Positions 53,976 through 62,341 of a stretch of 64,000 nucleotides of DNA are shown in pieces. The stretch is from Roseburia lenta. GTDB taxonomy: Bacteria; Bacillota; Clostridia; Lachnospirales; Lachnospiraceae. The stretch is taken from the NCBI RefSeq assembly GCF_014287435.1, contig NZ_JACOPG010000002.1, forward strand, positions 248,001 through 312,000, in the 5' to 3' direction. A program made the translations under genes and the position numbers. The first letter of the stretch is position 1. Every line of letters starts with the position of its first letter. Under the pieces are notes generated by a model. The model saw only the letters and a list, made by a program, of their open reading frames with translations, did not search any database and was not told where the DNA came from.

Positions 53976-54842
53976 ATGTTAGTAAGCAAATATTTTGTCT
54001 GGTTCATCATATACAGTTTCATGGGTTGGATCTATGAATCCACCTACTGTACCATCCGCAAGCATCACTGGGAAAACCGCGGATTTTTGCACGGTCCCAT
54101 CGTTCCCATCTACGGAGTCGGTGCCCTGCTTGCCTCCATCCTTTTTTCGGAGTTTCCCATCTCCGGTATGCAGGAAGCCAGCAACTTAAAGATCTTTTTG
54201 ATCTGCTTCTTTGGCAGTATCGTTTTGGAATATACGACTTCCTGGGCGCTGGAAAAACTTTTCCACGCTTACTGGTGGGACTACAGCAATGTTATCTGCA
54301 ATATCAATGGTCGTGTCTGCCTGCCGGCATCCATCGGCTTTGGACTGGCAGGCATTCTGGTCGTCCGCGTCATTTATCCTTTTGTCAGCGGCATGACACA
54401 CGATACCAATGTCTATCTGATGGAAGCCCTGTCGCTGGTCTTTATGTTTTTATTTGGCATGGATATGGCTCTGACGATTTCCGCCCTGACCAATTTTGCC
54501 AAGAACTTCAACCGGATCGAAAGCGAGATCAACGAGCAGATCGCAAGTGCCTACGAGAAACTGGATACCAAGGCAGCCGATGCCATCGGCAACATGATCG
54601 AGAAGTCCGAACAGATCCAGGAGAGCGCTTTTGTCCGCAAGGAACTGGCAGAAGAAAAGGCTGCCGCCCTGCGCGAACGTCTGACCAAAGAGCGTCTGGA
54701 AAGTCTTTTCCTGTCCTCATCTGCTGCACAGAAAAGTACCCTGCTCAGTATCCAAGGCTTCAAGCGCAGTAAAGATAGCAATGAATTGCGCCAGCGTATG
54801 CGCACCATGATCGACGAGAAACGCCACAACAGACAAAAATAA
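53976..54842 (+). CDS. Putative ABC transporter permease-like (CmpB, PF06541-type) membrane protein
   Basis: A 288-residue protein. The N-terminal ~165 residues hold four or five membrane helices with the family's FMGWIYESTYCTIRKHHWEN, RGFLHGPIVPIYGVGA and YTTSWALEKLFHAYWWDYSN. The rest (about 175-288) is a charged, helical cytoplasmic tail with many Glu, Lys and Arg residues, likely coiled coil. The family is annotated as type IV ABC permease-like, but no ATPase gene is adjacent and its function is not established. Its stop is two bases from the phoR stop on the other strand. Confidence 0.8.
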   Translation: MLVSKYFVWFIIYSFMGWIYESTYCTIRKHHWENRGFLHGPIVPIYGVGALLASILFSEFPISGMQEASNLKIFLICFFGSIVLEYTTSWALEKLFHAYWWDYSNVICNINGRVCLPASIGFGLAGILVVRVIYPFVSGMTHDTNVYLMEALSLVFMFLFGMDMALTISALTNFAKNFNRIESEINEQIASAYEKLDTKAADAIGNMIEKSEQIQESAFVRKELAEEKAAALRERLTKERLESLFLSSSAAQKSTLLSIQGFKRSKDSNELRQRMRTMIDEKRHNRQK

Positions 54843-54844
54843 AT

Positions 54845-56506
54845 TTAGGCAGGGAATACGATGGTGATCGTGGTTCCCTGATCCGGGGCGGAGTCCACAC
54901 GGACTCTCGCTCCATGTAATTCTGCGCCGTGCTTTACAATGGAAAGTCCAAGACCCGTGCCGCCGGTCGCACGCGAATGGCTCTTATCCACGCGGTAAAA
55001 TCTTTCAAAAATACGTTCCTGCTCTGCCAGTGGAATACCGATTCCCGTATCTGCCACGCTCCAGCAGATGCCTTCTTCTGTCTTTTCGGTCGTGATGACC
55101 ACCGTTCCCTCATCTTTATTGTAATGAATGGCATTGTCACATACATTGTAAAGCATTTCATAAATGATCTGCGGCATGCCACTGATAGACAAACGCTTGC
55201 CCTGATAAGAAATGGAGATATGCCGTTTCTTTGCCGCAGGCTGTAAAGTCTCAATGATCTCCTTGCTCATCTCAAACAGATCAATCGTCTCTTTTTCCAG
55301 TTCCAGATTTTCATCATCCAGTTTTGACAGGCGGATGATGTCCTGTACCAGTGTTGTCAGGCGGGCTGCCTCCTGATAGATCCTACCGGCAAATTTCTTC
55401 TGATCTTCCGGCCGCACGATCCCATCCTTTAAAAGTTCCGCATAGCCGGAGATCGACATAAGGGGTGTCTTTAATTCGTGAGATACATTTGCCGAAAACT
55501 CCTGCCGCATATTCTCCAACTGCTTTTTCTGGGTCACATCCATAATGAAGATGACAACACCGGTATTTGTGCCGTCCTGAATGACCGGATTTCCATGCAG
55601 TTCATAGGTCACATCATCAATGGTCATATGTTTGACCATGTCTTTTCCGGCAAGCGCGCCGTCCACCACTTCCTTCAACTTCTGGTTGCGGTTTACGACA
55701 ATGATATTCTGTCCCATACACTCTTCCGGTTTGATCTCAAAAATACGCTGGGCTGCCCGGTTGATGGAAAGCACATGGTGACGGTTGGTCACGATCAGAC
55801 CATCCTTCATATTTTCCGTAATGGCTACATATTCCTGCTGCTGCTTGTTGCGCTCCTGCACCTGTTCTTTCAAGGCTTCGTTCTGGTCTGCGATACGACG
55901 CAGAAAAGGCACCAGTTCATCATAGGCGACATTTTCCAGCGGATGATCCAGGTCGATTGCCTCCAAAGGCTCCATCATGCGCTTTGTCGTCCGGTCGATC
56001 AGATAAAAACTCAGGATCAGCAGTAAGACCAATGGCAGCAGCAACATGAAAACGCCCGGAAAAAGGGTCCCATAGACGCTGTCGATCGTATCCCCCACGC
56101 GCAGGATCTGTCCATTATCCAGACGAACGGCTGCATAGTAACTGCGCTTGGCATAAGTCGTCGAGTAGCGGCTGGCACTCCCCCTGCCCTCTTTCATCGC
56201 CTGGGCTATCTCCGGTCGGGATGCGTGATTTTCCATCTCTGCTGCATCCTCATAAGAGTCATACAAGACATTGCCGACGGCATCGACTAAGGTAATGCGC
56301 CCGGTCACACCATCTGCCAGACCTGTTTCAAGGGAAGTTCCTCCCAGTTCATCCACAGCCTTTGCCAGATAATCCACCTCGTTATCCACGCGCTCCGTCA
56401 TATTTTCTTCTAATTTGTTATACATAAAGAAAAAAGCAGTGACAAAGGTAACAAGGATCGCCAATGTCACCAGAATTGCCGTGCTTCTAAAAATGCGTTT
56501 TCTCAT
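54845..56506 (-). CDS. phoR: PhoR-type sensor histidine kinase
   Basis: A 553-residue kinase. Membrane helix 1 (about 8-30), an extracellular region of ~120 residues, helix 2 (PGVFMLLLPLVLLLILSFYL), a PAS domain (about 225-330; ITENMKDGLIVTNRHHVLSI), the HisKA dimer with the phosphorylated His in FSANVSHELKTPLMSISGY, and the ATPase with YNVCDNAIHYNKDEG, DTGIGIP and GGTGLGLSIVK. It follows phoP by one base, and the cluster with pst genes supports a phosphate-starvation role. It is convergent with the CmpB-type gene with almost no spacer. Confidence 0.92.
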   Translation of the reverse strand: MRKRIFRSTAILVTLAILVTFVTAFFFMYNKLEENMTERVDNEVDYLAKAVDELGGTSLETGLADGVTGRITLVDAVGNVLYDSYEDAAEMENHASRPEIAQAMKEGRGSASRYSTTYAKRSYYAAVRLDNGQILRVGDTIDSVYGTLFPGVFMLLLPLVLLLILSFYLIDRTTKRMMEPLEAIDLDHPLENVAYDELVPFLRRIADQNEALKEQVQERNKQQQEYVAITENMKDGLIVTNRHHVLSINRAAQRIFEIKPEECMGQNIIVVNRNQKLKEVVDGALAGKDMVKHMTIDDVTYELHGNPVIQDGTNTGVVIFIMDVTQKKQLENMRQEFSANVSHELKTPLMSISGYAELLKDGIVRPEDQKKFAGRIYQEAARLTTLVQDIIRLSKLDDENLELEKETIDLFEMSKEIIETLQPAAKKRHISISYQGKRLSISGMPQIIYEMLYNVCDNAIHYNKDEGTVVITTEKTEEGICWSVADTGIGIPLAEQERIFERFYRVDKSHSRATGGTGLGLSIVKHGAELHGARVRVDSAPDQGTTITIVFPA

Positions 56507-56507
56507 A

Positions 56508-57179
56508 TCATTCCCCTATCCGATAGCCAATCCCGCGGACGGTTGTCACATAGTCTCCTGCCGATCCTAACTTTTGCCGCAGGGATCTGACATGGACATC
56601 CACAGTACGCGTTTCGCCGTCAAAATCATAACCCCAGATACTGTTTAATAACTGATCTCTGGTCAGTACCACGCCCTGATTGCGGATCAGATGGGACAAA
56701 AGATCATATTCTTTCTTGGTCAGTTCCACTTCCCGATCTTTCACAAAGACCTTGTGGGACGCATTGCAGACCCGGATATCCTCATAGACCAGATCATCCC
56801 CTGCATCTTCCTTTTTGGTGCGGCGCAAGACCGCCTTGATGCGCGATACCATTTCCATCATGCCAAAAGGCTTTGCTATGTAATCATCTGCCCCGCTGTC
56901 AAGCCCCAGGACCTTATCGTATTCGCTTCCCTTTGCGGTCACCATGATAACCGGGATATCCCTGGTCTTGCCATCAGTTTTTAAGCGATGTAAGATTTCC
57001 AGACCATTCTCTCCCGGCAGCATGATATCCAAAAGGATCAACTCCGGTCTGACATCTTTTCGCAGTTCCTGCCAAAGAGCCGCCCCCTCCGAAAAACATT
57101 TGATCTCAAATCCATTTGCCAGCAGTGCATACTCAACCAGTTCCCGGATATTCTTTTCATCTTCTACATAATAAATCAT
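56508..57179 (-). CDS. phoP: PhoP/PhoB-type response regulator
   Basis: A 223-residue OmpR-class regulator. Receiver domain: EDEKN near the start, phosphorylated Asp in ELILLDIMLPGENG, VTAKG and YIAKPFGMMEM. The winged-helix C-domain has ELTKKEYDLLSHLIRNQGVV and GETRTVDVHVRSLRQKLG. It would bind Pho boxes, such as that upstream of pstS, when phosphorylated by the kinase encoded next. An internal promoter precedes it. Confidence 0.93.
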   Translation of the reverse strand: MIYYVEDEKNIRELVEYALLANGFEIKCFSEGAALWQELRKDVRPELILLDIMLPGENGLEILHRLKTDGKTRDIPVIMVTAKGSEYDKVLGLDSGADDYIAKPFGMMEMVSRIKAVLRRTKKEDAGDDLVYEDIRVCNASHKVFVKDREVELTKKEYDLLSHLIRNQGVVLTRDQLLNSIWGYDFDGETRTVDVHVRSLRQKLGSAGDYVTTVRGIGYRIGE

Positions 57180-57232
57180 ATGATCTTCTCCATGATCTCC
57201 AACTCGCGTTTCCTGTGTCTCATATCACTATC

Positions 57233-57261
57233 ATAGTATTGCACCGCGGGCGATCTTGCAA
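57233..57261 (-). promoter_or_regulatory. Internal promoter before phoPR
   Basis: On the minus strand TTGCAA (57261-57256), 17 bp, TACTAT (57238-57233), in the 89-bp phoU-phoP gap. It would give a basal level of PhoPR independent of the pst promoter. Confidence 0.6.
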
Positions 57262-57268
57262 ATAAAAT

Positions 57269-57919
57269 TTATAAAATATCTGCATCCTTGTGGGTTCCTG
57301 TGATAGAAAATTCAACCCATTCTGCAATGTTGGTCGCATGGTCACCAATACGCTCAAAGTATTTTGCGATCATAAGAAGATCCAGACTGCTCATCGGATC
57401 CCCGGCTTCTACCATATCGTCTGCGATCTCCTGACGGACTTCCAGGAAAAGATCGTCGACTTCATCATCTCGGGCAATGACCTCATGCACCAGTTCCAAG
57501 TCTTGCTTAACATAGGCGTCAATGCTCTCCGTTACCATGGCTATGGTCGTTTCTGCCATTTTTGCCAGTTTTACATCATTTGTCGGTACACTAAAGTCTG
57601 TCGTTTCAATAATCTCCGCAATATCGGATGCCTGGTCGCCGATACGCTCCATGTCCGTGATCATCTTTAAGGCTGCGGAAACCTTGCGCAGGTCTTTCGC
57701 TACCGGCTGCTGCTGCAAGAGAAGTTTTAAACAAAGGCTCTCCACCAGACGCTCCTGTTCGTCAATATTGCTGTCCTCCTTGCGGATCTCCCTTGCCACT
57801 TTTGCATCCCCGGACTGCAAGAGTTTTGAGGTCTTGCGGATCACATCCTCACACATACTTCCCATTTCGATCAGTTCTACGTGCAGTTCTTCCAACTGTC
57901 TGTCAAATCGATTTCTCAT
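57269..57919 (-). CDS. phoU: Phosphate-signalling protein PhoU
   Basis: A 216-residue all-helical protein with the two PhoU repeats (FDRQLEELHVELIEMGSMCE in the first; RIGDHATNIAEWVEFSITG closing the second, and ITDMERIGDQASDIAEI in between). Conserved E/DxxxD patches bind metal clusters. PhoU links the Pst transporter's state to PhoR and restrains uptake when phosphate is plentiful. It follows pstB by 9 bp. Confidence 0.95.
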   Translation of the reverse strand: MRNRFDRQLEELHVELIEMGSMCEDVIRKTSKLLQSGDAKVAREIRKEDSNIDEQERLVESLCLKLLLQQQPVAKDLRKVSAALKMITDMERIGDQASDIAEIIETTDFSVPTNDVKLAKMAETTIAMVTESIDAYVKQDLELVHEVIARDDEVDDLFLEVRQEIADDMVEAGDPMSSLDLLMIAKYFERIGDHATNIAEWVEFSITGTHKDADIL

Positions 57920-57928
57920 ACTTCCTCC

Positions 57929-58687
57929 TTAACCAAATCTACCTGTAATATAGTCCTCTGTCTTTTTCTCCTTCGGCATAGAGAAGATCTGCTCCGTCTC
58001 TCCGTATTCAATGACTTCTCCAAGTAAGAAAAAGGCTGTTTTATCCGATACGCGCACTGCCTGCTGCATGTTGTGCGTTACCATGATGATGGTAAAATCT
58101 TTTTTCAGTTCGATCACCAGATCTTCAATCTTGGACGTAGAAATAGGATCCAGTGCAGAAGTCGGCTCATCCATAAGCAGGACTTCCGGCTTGACGGCAA
58201 GTGCTCTTGCGATGCAGAGTCTTTGCTGCTGCCCGCCGGACAAGCCCAGTGCGCTCTTTTTCAGCCGGTCCTTGACCTCATCCCAGATCGCCGCCTGGCG
58301 CAGAGAGGTCTCCACGATCTCATCCAACTGCGCCTTGCTGTGCACTCCATGGGTACGCGGTCCGTAGGCAATGTTGTCATAGACGCTCATCGGGAAAGGA
58401 TTCGGCTTCTGGAACACCATGCCGACACGCTTGCGCAGAAGGTTGACGTCCATATCACCATAAATATTTTCTTCATCTAATCTCAACTGCCCGGTGATCT
58501 TGCAACCCTCTACCAGATCGTTCATACGGTTGATAGATTTTAATAAAGTAGACTTACCACAGCCACTTGGTCCGATAAAGGCAGAGATTTCTTTTTCCGG
58601 CAATTCCATGTTAATGCCTTTTAGGGCATGGAAATCGCCATAATATAAATTCAGATCCTGAATGGAAATTTTTGCTTTGTTCTCCAT
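57929..58687 (-). CDS. pstB: Phosphate ABC transporter ATPase
   Basis: A 252-residue ATPase powering phosphate import through PstCA. Walker [13 protein letters not shown] loop [15 protein letters not shown], signature [15 protein letters not shown], Walker [14 protein letters not shown] and the H loop VTHNMQQA are all present. I take the ATG at 58687 ([10 protein letters not shown]), with AAGGAG 12 nt upstream; the longer frame overlaps pstA. Confidence 0.96.
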   Translation of the reverse strand: MENKAKISIQDLNLYYGDFHALKGINMELPEKEISAFIGPSGCGKSTLLKSINRMNDLVEGCKITGQLRLDEENIYGDMDVNLLRKRVGMVFQKPNPFPMSVYDNIAYGPRTHGVHSKAQLDEIVETSLRQAAIWDEVKDRLKKSALGLSGGQQQRLCIARALAVKPEVLLMDEPTSALDPISTSKIEDLVIELKKDFTIIMVTHNMQQAVRVSDKTAFFLLGEVIEYGETEQIFSMPKEKKTEDYITGRFG

Positions 58688-58715
58688 ATGTTTTATTGAC
58701 TCCTTTTTATCTTTC

Positions 58716-59558
58716 TCACACTTTTGAAACTTTTTTTGCAATGCCATCGGATATGGCATTGATCAATACAACAAGAATCAGTAGGACAAGCGCTGTCGCA
58801 TATGCCTCATCCATGTGCAGACCTTCACGCGAAAGGCTATACATATGCACAGCAAGGGTTCGCCCGGACTTTGTCAGATCGGTCGCCGTCTGTGCCACGG
58901 TTCCTGAAGTATAGATCAGGGCAGCTGTCTCTCCGACAATTCGCCCAATGGAAAGAATGACACCGGATAAAATGCCCGGTACGGCTGCCGGCAGGATGAT
59001 CCGAAAGATGGTTCGCAGTTTTCCTGCGCCCAGTCCAAAACTGGCTTCCCGATACATATCCGGCACGGCAATAAGGGCTTCTTCAGTCGTACGAATAACA
59101 AGTGGCAAGATCATAATAACTAAAGTCAATGCCCCGGACCACATAGAGTATCCCCAATGCAAATAGGTTGCAAAGAAAAGAAGACCAAACAGACCATAAA
59201 TAATGGATGGGATACCCGATAGGGTCTCCGCGGTCATGCGGATGACTTTTACCAATTTGCTGCCGCGCTTTGCATATTCCACCAGATAGATGGCTGCAAA
59301 AATCCCAAACGGCACGGCGATCACGAGGGATAATCCTGTCATAATGAGGGTATTGATGATTGCCGGCATCATGGAAACATTGTCCGAAGTATATTCCCAT
59401 GCAAAAAGATCTAATGACAGATGGGGAGCCCCCTTTGCCACGATAAAAATAATGATATAGAGCAAGACGCCCATGGTAATTGCTGCGGATAATAAGATGA
59501 AGATCCGAAGCAAAAACGACAGGGGATGCTTTAATGCTGTTTTTAAATTTTGTTTCAT
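58716..59558 (-). CDS. pstA: Phosphate ABC transporter permease PstA
   Basis: A 280-residue, six-helix permease. The cytoplasmic coupling loop reads [20 protein letters not shown] with [20 protein letters not shown] following, and [14 protein letters not shown] is a family hallmark. Forms the channel with PstC, encoded 12 bp upstream. Confidence 0.96.
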   Translation of the reverse strand: MKQNLKTALKHPLSFLLRIFILLSAAITMGVLLYIIIFIVAKGAPHLSLDLFAWEYTSDNVSMMPAIINTLIMTGLSLVIAVPFGIFAAIYLVEYAKRGSKLVKVIRMTAETLSGIPSIIYGLFGLLFFATYLHWGYSMWSGALTLVIMILPLVIRTTEEALIAVPDMYREASFGLGAGKLRTIFRIILPAAVPGILSGVILSIGRIVGETAALIYTSGTVAQTATDLTKSGRTLAVHMYSLSREGLHMDEAYATALVLLILVVLINAISDGIAKKVSKV

Positions 59559-59570
59559 TGCCTTGCCTCC

Positions 59571-60422
59571 TTACTTTGCGTCCTGACGTTTGAGTGCCGC
59601 CACGCATAAGTTGATCAAAAGAATAAATACAAATAAGACAACGCCGGTCGCGATCAGGGCTTCCCTATGCAGATCTGCCGCATAGCCCATTTCCAATACG
59701 ATATTGGAGGTCAGGGTTCTCACACCTCGTGTGATGCCCTTTGGCATACGTGCCTGATTGCCCGCAACCATGACAACTGCCATCGTCTCTCCGATCGCCC
59801 TGCCGATGCCCAGCACGATACCTGCCACGATACCGGACTTTGCCGCCGGGATGACCGTAAGAAAAATGCTTCTCTCCTTGGTCGCACCCAGGGCAAGTGC
59901 TCCTTCATAATATGGTGTCGGAACACTGCGGATAGCGGCTTCACAGACGCTGACAATGGTCGGCAGGATCATGATGCCAAGTAAGATGGATGCTGTCAGC
60001 ATGGTAGAGCCATCGTGTCCGGTCAAGTCCTGCATGAGTGGCACGATACATACCAGTCCGAAGAAGCCATAGACTACGGATGGCACGCCTGCCATCAGAT
60101 TGACTGCCGCCTTACAGATACCGTAGATCTTTTTCGGACAATAATGCGCCATAAAAACAGCCGTACAGAGTCCGATCGGCACACCGATGATAATGGCTCC
60201 GGCTGTCACATAGATACTGCCCATGATCATAGGCAATATACCAAATATATTATTTGAAGGTTTCCATATCACGCCGGTTAAGAACTTGCCAAGTCCGATC
60301 TTTCCCATCGCCGGAAGTCCGTTAGCGAATAAAAAGATACAAATCAAGGCAACGGCTAACACCGAAGTGCAAGCCGCTATGAAAAAGATGACCTTCATTA
60401 TCTGTTCTTTCAAATGTTTCAT
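59571..60422 (-). CDS. pstC: Phosphate ABC transporter permease PstC
   Basis: A 283-residue permease with six helices. VICEAAIRSVP-like SVCEAAIRSVPTPYYEGALA is the coupling loop, with GVPSVVYGFFGLV and GIGRAIGETMAVVMVAGN also conserved. It follows pstS by 38 bp. Confidence 0.96.
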   Translation of the reverse strand: MKHLKEQIMKVIFFIAACTSVLAVALICIFLFANGLPAMGKIGLGKFLTGVIWKPSNNIFGILPMIMGSIYVTAGAIIIGVPIGLCTAVFMAHYCPKKIYGICKAAVNLMAGVPSVVYGFFGLVCIVPLMQDLTGHDGSTMLTASILLGIMILPTIVSVCEAAIRSVPTPYYEGALALGATKERSIFLTVIPAAKSGIVAGIVLGIGRAIGETMAVVMVAGNQARMPKGITRGVRTLTSNIVLEMGYAADLHREALIATGVVLFVFILLINLCVAALKRQDAK

Positions 60423-60460
60423 GTTCTGACCTTTCTCATTTCCTTGAATATCGGGATTTT

Positions 60461-61363
60461 CTATTTCACTTCATCCCATGTAAGAATCTCACCGGTGTAG
60501 ATCTGCTTTACCTGATCAGATGTTAAATCTGTGATTCCACTTTCGTTGTTTACGATAACTGCGATTCCGTCTTTTGCGATCTCTGTTGCTACAAGTCCTG
60601 CCTCAGTTTCAGAATCTTTTAGTTCTCTGGATGCCATACCGATGTCACACAAGCCGTCGATCGTTGACTGCATACCGGTTGAAGAATCACTTTCCTGTAC
60701 CTCGATCTCAACGTTTGCATTGACCTTGCCATAAGCCTCTACTAATTTTTCCATAACCGGTGTTACAGAAGATGATCCAGCGATCACGAGTTTTCCGGAT
60801 GCATTGTTGGATGTAAATTCCTTACCCTCGCCTACGCTGATGTAGCCATTTTCTGTGATGATCTGCTGTCCGTCTTTGCTCAAGATATAGTTTACGAAAT
60901 CCTGTGCTGCATCACTTAAGTCCTCGCCCTTGGTTGCAATGTTGAATGGACGGGCAATCTTGTATGTACCGTTGGAAACGTTGTCTGCGGTCGCCTCAAC
61001 GCCATCGATCTTTACAGCTGTTACCGTGTCATTTAAAGAACCCAGTGAAATATATCCAAGAGAATTTACATCTCCTGCAACAGTTGTCATCATAACAGAG
61101 GTAGAGTTTGTGATCTTTGCATCCTCGGTTGTCATGTCAACCTTGTTGCCGTCTGCATCCTTTTCCTCGATACCGAAGAGTTCTACGAATGCACCTCTTG
61201 TACCGGATCCATCTTCACGAGAAAGAATGGTGATATCCCCGGATGCTCCTGTCTGATCTGCGCTATCGGCTGTATTGTCATTTCCTTTACTTCCGCATCC
61301 TACCATGGTACCCAGTGCTAATGTTACAACAAGAAGTGTTGCGGCGATTTCCTTCAATTTCAT
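60461..61363 (-). CDS. pstS: Phosphate-binding lipoprotein PstS, apparently circularly permuted
   Basis: A 300-residue lipoprotein: signal peptide with Cys23 in the lipobox (LGTMVGC). All phosphate-site motifs are present but in swapped order. The block that normally forms the second half, SREDGSGTRGAF (48-59), GYISLGSL and KIARPFNIATKG, comes first; the block normally first, GKLVIAGSSSVTPVMEKLVE (190-209), DSSTGM and CDIGMASRELKDSE, follows, and the protein ends in IYTGEILTWDEVK. In usual PstS that last motif leads into the REDGSGTR strand. A Ser/Asn-rich linker (GEGKEFTSNNAS) joins the old C- and N-termini. First gene of pstSCAB-phoU-phoPR, behind a Pho box. Confidence 0.92.
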   Translation of the reverse strand: MKLKEIAATLLVVTLALGTMVGCGSKGNDNTADSADQTGASGDITILSREDGSGTRGAFVELFGIEEKDADGNKVDMTTEDAKITNSTSVMMTTVAGDVNSLGYISLGSLNDTVTAVKIDGVEATADNVSNGTYKIARPFNIATKGEDLSDAAQDFVNYILSKDGQQIITENGYISVGEGKEFTSNNASGKLVIAGSSSVTPVMEKLVEAYGKVNANVEIEVQESDSSTGMQSTIDGLCDIGMASRELKDSETEAGLVATEIAKDGIAVIVNNESGITDLTSDQVKQIYTGEILTWDEVK

Positions 61364-61420
61364 TTTTGATCTCCTTTTCGTCTGATAGACTTTTTTCTTT
61401 TCATTTTCTTTACAGGATCT

Positions 61421-61475
61421 ATCATAAGGTGCTTTTGTAAAATGAAAGGTATGGTCTCTGTAAAAATTGTGTTAA
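61421..61475 (-). promoter_or_regulatory. Pho box and -10 of the pst operon
   Basis: On the minus strand TTAACA (61475-61470), 5 bp, TTTACA (61464-61459), and a third TTTACA at 61441-61436. This 11-bp period fits the PhoP box of Firmicutes. TATGAT (61426-61421) is a likely -10; no proper -35 is needed if PhoP activates. Confidence 0.7.
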
Positions 61476-61480
61476 AAAAA

Positions 61481-61514
61481 GACCCATGTCATCCGTTTTC
61501 CAACGACATAGGTC
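61481..61514 (-). terminator. Terminator just upstream of the pst promoter
   Basis: On the minus strand GACCTATGTC pairs with GACATGGGTC (one wobble) and is followed by TTTTTTT; the T run merges directly into the first TTAACA of the Pho box. Confidence 0.8.
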
Positions 61515-61532
61515 CTATGATATATCTCTATT

Positions 61533-61775
61533 CTATTTGGCTGCAATCCGCTCTGCCAGAGCCAGTGCATCATCAATATGCTTGCAGAAATATTCCTTGC
61601 CGATGCGCTTGTCAAATCCTGCCTTTTCCATCATATGCATAGGCTGTTCATTAGTGTGCGATAAAATCAGGCGAATTCCCTTTTCCGGTGTCACACCGGA
61701 AGCCAGTGCCAAGGTAATCGACAGGGGCAGAGCGATAATCGCCACAATAATACCCGAGATCACATCCTTGAAAAA
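61533..61775 (-). pseudogene. SulP-family anion transporter with a large internal deletion
   Basis: The frame reads PQFFKDVISGIIVAIIALPL and SITLALASGVTPEKGI, the first membrane segment of SulP transporters, then jumps within a few residues to ILSHTNEQPMHMMEKAGFDK and ALALAERIAAK, the end of the C-terminal STAS domain. A full SulP protein has about 500-550 residues, so roughly 450 in the middle are missing, in frame, and no normal start codon or ribosome binding site remains. The remnant starts right after the stop of the preceding gene. Confidence 0.75.
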
Positions 61776-61784
61776 CTGTGGTCT

Positions 61785-62327
61785 TTATTCCTGTGTTTTC
61801 ATCTCTTCTGTTGGTACTTTCAAATTAAATTCTACGCCATTCTTCTCATCATAGTAATCATCACTCGTCTCATAACAGATAACTTTTACCTGATCTACGC
61901 CATCCTTGATCAGATAAATCTTACGGGCAATGCCAGTCGTACCGGATGGGATCACGTCTTCATAGGAATAGGCGAAATCGCTGTCATCTGTTTCGTAAAA
62001 ACTGTCCACATCCTCCCAGTCTTCCGCTACCAGTTGCATGGGCACCTCATAATCCGTTCCCATCTCATACCTGCCATTGTTATACACCGGCAGATCGATC
62101 GCATAATAAGAATATCCACTTGTCGCATTGTCCTTGTAGGTCTTGCCCAGATAGGCAATCGTCGGTTCCCCATCCAGAACTGCTCGGCTGCTGGTAGAGA
62201 CTCCGCTCAGACTATATTGTACGGAATCAATAAAATCCATTAAAGTGCTGCCGAAAGTACTGATTGCAATGATAAGAATCACCACCAGAAGGACGATGAT
62301 CTTTTTATTCTGCTTTCCTGTCTCCAT
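61785..62327 (-). CDS. Membrane-anchored protein of unknown function
   Basis: A 180-residue protein with a single N-terminal membrane helix (KIIVLLVVILIIAISTFGST) and an acidic, Tyr- and Asp-rich outer domain. I do not recognise the domain. AGGAGGGG precedes the ATG. It follows the zinc-ribbon gene by 14 bp, so the two are likely co-transcribed and may work together at the cell surface. Confidence 0.75.
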   Translation of the reverse strand: METGKQNKKIIVLLVVILIIAISTFGSTLMDFIDSVQYSLSGVSTSSRAVLDGEPTIAYLGKTYKDNATSGYSYYAIDLPVYNNGRYEMGTDYEVPMQLVAEDWEDVDSFYETDDSDFAYSYEDVIPSGTTGIARKIYLIKDGVDQVKVICYETSDDYYDEKNGVEFNLKVPTEEMKTQE

Positions 62328-62341
62328 GTCATCCCCTCCTC

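Noticed and set aside
54275..54772. 165-codon plus-strand ORF inside the CmpB-type gene
   Set aside because: Out-of-frame shadow of the membrane protein gene with a Cys/His/Arg-rich, non-natural composition.
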